Of a stretch of DNA of 5,809 nt, positions 1-5,809 are shown piece by piece. The notes under the pieces were generated by a model. The model ran no database searches, was not told where the DNA came from, and saw only the letters and a list, made by a program, of their open reading frames with translations. Within the stretch, counting starts at the first letter, position 1, and every line of letters starts with the position of its first letter. This stretch comes from Caldilineaceae bacterium. Lineage in GTDB: Bacteria > Chloroflexota > Anaerolineae > Caldilineales > Caldilineaceae. A program made the translations under genes and the position numbers. The stretch is taken from NCBI GenBank assembly GCA_026645635.1, contig JAPKMV010000252.1, forward strand, positions 1 to 5,809. The letters are read 5' to 3'.

Positions 1-81
1 GGTGGGATGTGCTGGGTCGAATTCCCACGGATGGAAGTAGACAATGGCGGGCTGGCCCTGGCGATTGAGCGCGCGGAGGCC
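1..81 (-). pseudogene. polysaccharide deacetylase C-terminal fragment (DUF3473-like), partial at left edge
   Basis: Read on the minus strand in the frame that follows the hydrolase stop at 109-111, bases 81 to 1 encode GLRALNRQGQP followed by AIVYFHPWEFDPAHPT, with no stop before the window edge. The pattern 'G-L-R-x-L-N-x-x-G-x-P-A-x-x-Y-F-H-P-W-E-[FIL]-D-P' is what I know from the C-terminal region of polysaccharide deacetylases of exopolysaccharide and PEP-CTERM/exosortase loci, which remove N-acetyl groups from sugars. Only the tail is present: the frame is closed by a stop 28 nt upstream (109-111), so the catalytic NodB domain is missing. It is either a remnant, the far side of a frameshift or deletion, or an assembly join. 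The family assignment rests on memory of one short conserved stretch. Confidence 0.45.
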
Positions 82-83
82 CG

Positions 84-134
84 AACGCCGCCGCGCGCCG
101 GCCAGAAGTCATGGTAGAAGTGGAGCACGCGCAT
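84..134 (-). pseudogene. glycosyltransferase family 4 N-terminal fragment (start of a disrupted gene)
   Basis: An ATG at 134-132 opens a minus-strand frame reading MRVLHFYHDFWPARGGV. This is the classic beginning of GT4/GT1-type glycosyltransferases: M-[RK]-[VI]-L-H-x-Y-x-D-[FY]-x-P-x-x-G-G, the first beta strand and the glycine-rich loop of the GT-B fold. The start lies 26 nt inside the 3' end of the C26 hydrolase gene, an overlap like others in this window. After residue 17 the frame stays open to base 1, but the residues (RASARSIARASPP...) no longer resemble a glycosyltransferase. In another frame the same DNA looks like a polysaccharide deacetylase tail. I infer a gene broken just after its start. 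Chance similarity of a 17-residue stretch cannot be excluded, and no good ribosome binding site is visible. Confidence 0.35.
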
Positions 135-843
135 CGCTTGCGCTCGCTGCCACCAGGGCGCGGAAGAGTGCACCGGATTCGGGCGCGGCGGGCAGCGCTT
201 CGGGGTGCCACTGCACGGCCAGGGCAAACGGATGGTCAGGGATTTCTACGGCCTCCACCGTGCCATCCGGTGCGTGTGCGACGGCGCGCAGCGTGGGCGC
301 CACCGTGGCGCAGGCTTGATGGTGCAGGCTGTTCACCCCGAAGGGCGCCGTGCCGACAATGGCCGCCAGCCGGCTGGCTGGCGCCACGGCGACTTCGTGG
401 GCAAGCAGGTCGAAGGGCAGGCCGGGACAGAGCGCGTGGGGCAGGGTAGCAGGCGACTCGCTCATGTCCTGATAGAGTGTGCCGCCGCAGGCGACGTTCA
501 ACAATTGGAGACCGCGGCAAATGCCCAGCAATGGCTTCTGTTCGGTCAGCGCCCAGCGCGCCAGCGTGATTTCGGTGTAGTCGCGGTTGGGGTCGACGCC
601 ATCGACGGCCGGCGTGCTGGCCGCAGCATAACAGGCGGGATCGACATCGCCGCCGCCTGAGAGAATCAGCCCATCGAGGGCAGCGTAGCGTTCACGCAGC
701 GCGTCCGCGTCCAGGTCGGGCGGAATCAGCACCGGCTCACCGCCGGCCCGGATCACGGCATCGGCGATCTGCTCGACCAGAAGCTGGAGATTCTCACTGT
801 CTTTCGCATCTGTGGCATGACAAGTGACGCCGATTTTTGCCAT
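109..843 (-). CDS. class I glutamine amidotransferase-like hydrolase (peptidase C26, gamma-glutamyl-GABA hydrolase-like)
   Basis: A 244-residue cytoplasmic protein of the peptidase C26 / PuuD-like family, which hydrolyses gamma-glutamyl amide bonds with a Cys-His-Glu triad. It begins MAKIGVTCHA, the usual first strand, followed by the LSGGGDVDP oxyanion region (61-69). The nucleophile elbow GICRGLQLLN places the cysteine at 109, and VQWHPE near the C-terminus supplies His-213 and Glu-215. The NSLHHQA segment (171-177) is typical of the family's substrate-side loop. Length matches the family (about 230-260). The ATG at 843 follows a near-perfect AGGAGG site, and the gene starts 30 nt after the threonine dehydrogenase stop, so the two are probably co-transcribed. 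The true substrate is unknown: gamma-glutamyl-GABA is the best-known one, but no other polyamine-pathway gene is nearby. No signal peptide is seen. Confidence 0.92.
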   Translation of the reverse strand: MAKIGVTCHATDAKDSENLQLLVEQIADAVIRAGGEPVLIPPDLDADALRERYAALDGLILSGGGDVDPACYAAASTPAVDGVDPNRDYTEITLARWALTEQKPLLGICRGLQLLNVACGGTLYQDMSESPATLPHALCPGLPFDLLAHEVAVAPASRLAAIVGTAPFGVNSLHHQACATVAPTLRAVAHAPDGTVEAVEIPDHPFALAVQWHPEALPAAPESGALFRALVAASASDARAPLLP

Positions 844-846
844 GAA

Positions 847-855
847 CTCCTCCTC
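847..855 (-). promoter_or_regulatory. ribosome binding site of the C26 hydrolase gene
   Basis: The minus strand reads GAGGAGGAG here. The AGGAGG core (849-854) sits 5 nt before the ATG at 843. It fixes that start and lies inside the 30-nt gap after the dehydrogenase stop. Confidence 0.8.
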
Positions 856-873
856 GTCTTGCGTGTTGCGCTG

Positions 874-1890
<1,017 letters not shown>

Positions 1891-1896
1891 GGGGTG

Positions 1897-1904
1897 CCCT
1901 TTCC
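1897..1904 (-). promoter_or_regulatory. ribosome binding site of the threonine dehydrogenase gene
   Basis: The minus strand reads GGAAAGGG, ending 6 nt before the ATG at 1890. It supports this start, which is also where homology to the family begins. Confidence 0.65.
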
Positions 1905-1923
1905 ATCGCCCAAGGTTGAGGTA

Positions 1924-1972
1924 AATTGATGAATTTTGAATTGTGGACTATGAATTGCGAATTGTGAAGTTG
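1924..1972. repeat. AT-rich degenerate heptamer tandem repeat (GAATTGT-like)
   Basis: On the plus strand GAATT occurs at 1931, 1938, 1952 and 1959, all in one 7-nt register. The intervening units (1945, GGACTAT) and the flanking ones (1924, AATTGAT; 1966, GAAGTTG) are degenerate copies. The consensus is about GAATTGT (ACAATTC on the other strand). The block is strongly AT-rich inside a GC-rich region, lies in the gap between kbl and the dehydrogenase gene, and has a period not divisible by three, so it is not coding. Heptanucleotide short tandem repeats are known in intergenic DNA of cyanobacteria and others; no function can be read from this copy. Confidence 0.75.
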
Positions 1973-1975
1973 GCT

Positions 1976-2037
1976 GCGCCCCTCGCTTACGCTTCAGGTT
2001 CGGCTGACGTCGCCCCTCGCAACTCGCCCCTCGCCCT
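1976..2037. repeat. GC-rich repeat block with TCGCCCC heptamers
   Basis: The 10-mer CGCCCCTCGC occurs three times on the plus strand, at 1977, 2011 and 2025. From 2010 to 2037 the sequence is four consecutive 7-nt units (TCGCCCC, TCGCAAC, TCGCCCC, TCGCCCT). The first copy (1976-1996) begins a further run of heptamer-like units and is separated from the rest by about 14 nt of unrelated sequence. The block abuts the AT-rich heptamer block and ends right next to the kbl stop codon. I see no inverted repeat in it, so it does not look like an intrinsic terminator. It may be a spreading repetitive element or a protein-binding array. Confidence 0.7.
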
Positions 2038-2038
2038 G

Positions 2039-3220
<1,182 letters not shown>

Positions 3221-3225
3221 TGCGA

Positions 3226-3232
3226 TTCCTCC
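3226..3232 (-). promoter_or_regulatory. ribosome binding site of kbl
   Basis: The minus strand reads GGAGGAA, 7 nt before the ATG at 3220. It decides the start against longer in-frame options that would run back through the B2 gene. It gives kbl independent translation in spite of the short 43-nt gap. Confidence 0.85.
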
Positions 3233-3263
3233 AGAACAAGGTAAGCAGTGGATAAGCGGCCGC

Positions 3264-3752
3264 TCAATTGTGCGCGTAGTCGCCGCATACAAAGGTCGAA
3301 ATCGGTGTGAAGCGCTGGTGGCCGCCTCCCCCGGTGAGGAGAACGCCACCGTGCTGCAGCCAGGCGTGCGCCGCCATGCCCGTCTCCTTGTCCGGCGTAA
3401 GCGCCACACCCAGCGTCAGCGCGCTGGCAATGCCGCGGCGGCGCAGCATCTGCGCGCCCGCCAGCGCCTGCGCCAGGCAGGTGCTCGTCCACGGCGTGCG
3501 CGCCGCCACCGCCTCCACTGCCCAACCGACAGCAATCGCTTCCGGCTGCAACGGCTGCGGCGGTTCCTGGCCGGTGGCCGCCTGGGTCAGTCCCAGCCAG
3601 GCGGTGAGGCGATTGAACGCAACCACATTGAGCGCGGCCGCCAGCAGCGTGAGCCACCAGGCCGCCTCCAGCAGCAGCCAGCGTTCGGACCAGGTGCGTT
3701 GGCGCAGCTTGCGCCAGAGTGAGGCGTTATTCTTGGACGGTGATGACGCCAT
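3264..3752 (-). CDS. lasso-peptide B2-type protein (transglutaminase-fold leader protease)
   Basis: A 162-residue protein matching the lasso peptide biosynthesis B2 (McjB C-terminal, Transglut_core3) family. In lasso pathways it is a cysteine protease that removes the leader from a precursor delivered by the B1/RRE protein. The N-terminus (about 11-50) is the family's basic start [18 protein letters not shown] followed by a hydrophobic, perhaps membrane-associated helix. The nucleophile is C92 in [17 protein letters not shown] and the His is H129 in [14 protein letters not shown] (148-155) is the usual closing strand. The triad Asp expected about 12 residues after the His is not obvious (GGGG there), as in some B2 subfamilies with a 'TGGxGHxRF' ending. 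I chose the ATG at 3752 because homology starts soon after; it overlaps the PqqD gene by 26 nt. An ATG at 3785 is also possible (173 residues). Confidence 0.87.
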   Translation of the reverse strand: MASSPSKNNASLWRKLRQRTWSERWLLLEAAWWLTLLAAALNVVAFNRLTAWLGLTQAATGQEPPQPLQPEAIAVGWAVEAVAARTPWTSTCLAQALAGAQMLRRRGIASALTLGVALTPDKETGMAAHAWLQHGGVLLTGGGGHQRFTPISTFVCGDYAHN

Positions 3753-4005
3753 AACCTGCCAACTCGTTGAGAAAACCCAGGACATCAGCTTCGCAGGCCT
3801 CGGGCGCCACGTCGAATTCCGTCAGCAGCGTCGCACAGATGGCGCTGACCGGCTGCGGCGCTGCCATCAGTTCCCAGATGCGGCGGCCAATCGCATCGAG
3901 GCCAAAGTAACCGTTGCTCTCCAACCGCATCATCACCAGCTCTGCATCCACATTGGCGACCAGCACGTCATCAGCCTGCGCCACGACACTCCGAGTCGTC
4001 ACCAT
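3727..4005 (-). CDS. PqqD family RiPP recognition element protein (lasso B1-like)
   Basis: A 92-residue protein of the PqqD fold, the small winged-helix domain that binds the leader of a ribosomally made peptide and presents it to modifying enzymes. Visible hallmarks are the hydrophobic strand pair AELVMMRLES then NGYFGLDAIGRRIWELM (31-47), where 'G-x-Y-x-x-L-x-x-x-G-x-x-I-W' is the family signature, and the helical C-terminal half VSAICATLLTEFDV ... [14 protein letters not shown]. The ATG at 4005 has AAAAGGA 8 nt upstream and gives a normal-length protein. A GTG at 4041 in the same frame would add 12 residues and overlap the sulfotransferase stop as GTGA, so coupled initiation there is a real alternative. 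It sits immediately before the B2 gene, the normal B1-B2 arrangement of split lasso systems. It could equally serve an 'HPr-rel-A' type peptide system, where PqqD pairs with an HprK-related kinase. Confidence 0.9.
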   Translation of the reverse strand: MVTTRSVVAQADDVLVANVDAELVMMRLESNGYFGLDAIGRRIWELMAAPQPVSAICATLLTEFDVAPEACEADVLGFLNELAGYGVITVQE

Positions 4006-4013
4006 CAGCGGCA

Positions 4014-4020
4014 TCCTTTT
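4014..4020 (-). promoter_or_regulatory. ribosome binding site favouring the ATG at 4005 of the PqqD gene
   Basis: The minus strand reads AAAAGGA, 8 nt before the ATG at 4005. It abuts another in-frame ATG at 4014, which is too close to use it. It argues for the 92-residue form over the GTG start at 4041. Confidence 0.5.
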
Positions 4021-4037
4021 CGTATGTCCATCTGTGT

Positions 4038-4895
4038 TCACACCGGCGCACCAGCCGGGTCGAGATAGCCAAAGCGCGCCATGGTTGCGCCGTGCGCGGC
4101 CAGGAGCGTATCAATGTCGGTCTGTGTCAGTGTCGTGCGCCAGTTTCCCGCCCGCCCGCTGCGGAAGAAGGGCGCTGCTGTTCGCGCACTCCGCTCGCGG
4201 AACCCGGCGGCCTGCTCTTGCCGCCGCAATCTCTCGAAGCTGGCCGCGGCAACCGCAGTTGCCATCCGTTCGGCATTGTAGTCCAGACCGGCGAATCGCA
4301 CCAAGCCGCCAAAGACCGTTTGTGGATCAGCCAGCAGGTCTTCGTAGCGAATGGTGTAAATGGATAGCTGGGATTCATCCACCCAGCTGCGCACGTGACC
4401 ACTCCAAGAGAGCAGCCGCTGCGGTAGCTGATCCGCCAGACCTCCGTGGGCGTGGGAGAGGAGATGCGCTTCGTCGCACAGCATGGCGACGGCCGCCGCA
4501 GTGGTCAGGCCGAAGTGGTGCTGCGCCGACACGGCCACATCGAGCGGGTTGCGCACGATGTAGACGGCGCCGTGGGTCACGTCGGCAGGGAAGAGCGGTT
4601 CGCCCGCCGGGGTGTGGGTCCACGCGTCATGGGTCTTGATGAAGACGCGGCGGCCCTGTTCCCGCGCCTGCACCCGGAAAGCAGCCGGGCGCAGATTCTC
4701 CACCTCCTCCGGCAGCAGGCACGCTGCTTCGACCCCAACCGCCAGGTCGAAGCTCTGGCGGCTGCTGGCGATGGGGCCGCCCTCCAGGTCGTTGATGTCC
4801 GCCTCATCCGCGGCGCCCAGGTAGCTCGTCAGAAACGCGCGTGTCCAGGTATTGCCGGACTTGGGATAGGAGGCGAGCCAGACGATGTCAGCCAT
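4038..4895 (-). CDS. sulfotransferase domain protein (PAPS-dependent)
   Basis: A 285-residue cytosolic-type sulfotransferase (Sulfotransfer_1 fold) that would move sulfate from PAPS to a hydroxyl or amine acceptor. The 5'-phosphosulfate loop is YPKSGNTW (10-17) after MADIVWLAS. FIKTHDAW (85-92) contains the likely catalytic His-89. The 3'-phosphate-binding motif is YIVRNPLDVAVS (112-123, R115 and S123), and FFRSGRAGNWR (243-253) matches the C-terminal R-x-G-x-x-G-x-W motif that closes over PAPS. All key residues are present and the length is usual, so it should be active. The ATG at 4895 overlaps the kinase stop by 8 nt (4888-4895); no Shine-Dalgarno site precedes it, so translation probably depends on coupling. 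An open frame continues upstream of this ATG but lies inside the kinase gene. Placement between an HprK-like kinase and a PqqD/B2 pair suggests that the acceptor is the matured peptide, though a glycan acceptor is possible. Confidence 0.92.
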   Translation of the reverse strand: MADIVWLASYPKSGNTWTRAFLTSYLGAADEADINDLEGGPIASSRQSFDLAVGVEAACLLPEEVENLRPAAFRVQAREQGRRVFIKTHDAWTHTPAGEPLFPADVTHGAVYIVRNPLDVAVSAQHHFGLTTAAAVAMLCDEAHLLSHAHGGLADQLPQRLLSWSGHVRSWVDESQLSIYTIRYEDLLADPQTVFGGLVRFAGLDYNAERMATAVAAASFERLRRQEQAAGFRERSARTAAPFFRSGRAGNWRTTLTQTDIDTLLAAHGATMARFGYLDPAGAPV

Positions 4896-5809
4896 GCGCC
4901 GGTGTGTAGGTGAGCGGGTCGGCGCGCAGCACGATGGCGACGAGTTCGTCCACTGTCCAGCGGTTGGCTGGGCGGCGGATGTGATAGACGGTGACGCGGT
5001 CGACCAGCGCGCCAAAGGTGCGCAGATGCGCGGGCAGCGCCATCGACTCCAGCGGCGGGTAGGCTTGGGCTTGCAGCAGGCGAAAGGCGGCGTGGCCCGT
5101 GAGCCGCTCGACAGTGATCGCGTCGCCCGCGTAAGGTTCGAGCACATAGATTGCAGCCAGCGGCGCCGGCGCGCCGTGGAAAGATGCGGGCGGCGCCCAG
5201 AGCGCTACTTTGTTGCGCGACCCGCCGAGCAGATGGCTTTTTTCCACTGGCGGCTGCACCCGCGCCAGCGCCTCTGCCGTCATGCGGAAGCGGCGCATCC
5301 CCGGCAGCACCTCGATGGTGGAGGCGCCGGCGCGCAACACGGCTACATCGTCCGAGAGCATGGCCATGCCCCGCGCCAGCAGCGCGGCGTGGAGCGTCGA
5401 CTTGCCCCCGCCCGATTGCCCGGCCAGCAGCACCGCCCCTTGCGGCGTGTGGATAGCGTTGGCGTGGAGCGCAAAGAGGCCGCGCTGGTTGAGCAAAGTC
5501 GGTGCGCAGTAGTGCATCACCATGTAGCGCAGGGCATCCGGCGCCGTGTCGGGCGCGGCATCGATGGTGACCGCGCGGCCCGCAGTGACATGGTAGCGTG
5601 CACGCGGCGTGTCGAACAAGACGTCGCCCGCAGCGTCCACCTGCACTCGGATGGCGCTGTCGGCGTAGACATAGGTGTGGACGGCGGCGGCCAATTCACG
5701 CGGCGCCGGCCCCAGCGTCACGACGCCATCGACCGGCGTGTGGGCGGGCGCGGCCAACTCCTTGCCCACGGCAAAGGGTACGGTCAGACAGAGGCCGAAA
5801 ATCAGGCAG
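4888..5809 (-). CDS. HprK-like P-loop kinase (lasso/RiPP-associated serine kinase family), 5'-partial
   Basis: An HPr kinase-like protein resembling those that phosphorylate RiPPs such as paeninodin-type lasso peptides. LFALHANAIHTPQGAVLLAG leads into the Walker A loop GQSGGGKST (bases 5395-5421), followed by the family's RGMAMLSDDVAVL, whose SDD acids correspond to the HprK metal/catalytic site. The later PGMRRFRMT segment is also typical. I extend the gene to the window edge because the frame stays open upstream of the GTG at 5769 and reads LIFGLCLTVPFAVGKEL. This resembles the usual N-terminal strand of this family ('IFGL.L.S..PLPEL'), so the true start probably lies a few codons outside. 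If the GTG were used, the protein would be 293 residues. The 3' end overlaps the sulfotransferase start by 8 nt. The substrate is unknown; no HPr or PTS gene is nearby. Confidence 0.9.
   Translation of the reverse strand, partial: CLIFGLCLTVPFAVGKELAAPAHTPVDGVVTLGPAPRELAAAVHTYVYADSAIRVQVDAAGDVLFDTPRARYHVTAGRAVTIDAAPDTAPDALRYMVMHYCAPTLLNQRGLFALHANAIHTPQGAVLLAGQSGGGKSTLHAALLARGMAMLSDDVAVLRAGASTIEVLPGMRRFRMTAEALARVQPPVEKSHLLGGSRNKVALWAPPASFHGAPAPLAAIYVLEPYAGDAITVERLTGHAAFRLLQAQAYPPLESMALPAHLRTFGALVDRVTVYHIRRPANRWTVDELVAIVLRADPLTYTPAHG

Noticed and set aside
1976..2037. GC-rich stretch after kbl considered as an intrinsic terminator
   Set aside because: The repeats are direct, not inverted: CTCGC recurs on the plus strand but GCGAG does not, so no stem forms, and no T-tract follows on the minus strand.
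3255..3264. Perfect 10-bp palindrome AGCGGCCGCT between B2 and kbl, considered as a terminator or operator
   Set aside because: It has no loop and no following T-run, and overlaps the last bases of the B2 stop codon; short palindromes of this kind are common in GC-rich DNA.
3307..4068. A 253-codon plus-strand open frame opposite the B2 and PqqD genes, a possible place for a hidden precursor
   Set aside because: It is antisense to two recognised RiPP genes, Ser/Arg-rich throughout, without a leader-core layout, and far too long for a lasso precursor.
4038..5147. A longer sulfotransferase start at 5147 (369 residues)
   Set aside because: The additional residues are Arg/Ser/Pro-rich and lie inside the kinase gene; the PAPS-loop family always begins just before YPKSGNTW, which fits the ATG at 4895.

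Overview
The window is high-GC (roughly 65%, by eye) bacterial DNA. Every convincing gene lies on the minus strand and is read from the right edge to the left. The genes are densely packed, with overlaps or gaps of 8 nt overlap to about 45 nt; the one exception is a repeat-bearing gap at 1891-2038. The style (compact high-GC operons, SDR-type threonine dehydrogenase, tandem heptamers in the one gap) fits an environmental member of Chloroflexota (Anaerolineae/Caldilineae-like). This is a weak inference; Planctomycetota is an alternative, and there is no rRNA or marker gene to settle it.

Right part (3264-5809) is a peptide-maturation cassette of four overlapping or closely spaced genes: an HprK-like P-loop kinase (open at the right edge, so 5'-partial), a PAPS-dependent sulfotransferase, a PqqD-type RiPP recognition protein (lasso 'B1'), and a lasso-peptide B2-type transglutaminase-fold leader protease. 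RRE + B2 + HprK-like kinase is the signature of lasso-peptide (or closely related RiPP) biosynthesis, and the kinase and sulfotransferase are plausible tailoring enzymes. No precursor peptide and no asparagine-synthetase-like cyclase are in the window; if they exist they lie beyond 5809 or elsewhere.

Middle part (874-3220) is a threonine-to-glycine pair: 2-amino-3-ketobutyrate CoA ligase (kbl) followed by NAD-dependent SDR-type L-threonine 3-dehydrogenase. Together they convert L-threonine + CoA to glycine + acetyl-CoA. kbl begins 43 nt after the B2 gene with its own strong ribosome binding site and no visible terminator between, so it may be co-transcribed with the RiPP genes. The 148-nt gap between kbl and the dehydrogenase gene carries two different blocks of 7-bp tandem repeats.

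Left part (1-843) has a class I glutamine-amidotransferase-fold hydrolase (peptidase C26, gamma-glutamyl-GABA hydrolase-like) 30 nt after the dehydrogenase gene. In the last 134 nt are two short coding signatures in different frames: a typical glycosyltransferase-4 N-terminus overlapping the hydrolase's 3' end, then a piece resembling the C-terminus of an exopolysaccharide-locus polysaccharide deacetylase. This looks like a deletion scar, a frameshifted remnant or an assembly join, and hints that the flanking region is a surface-polysaccharide locus.
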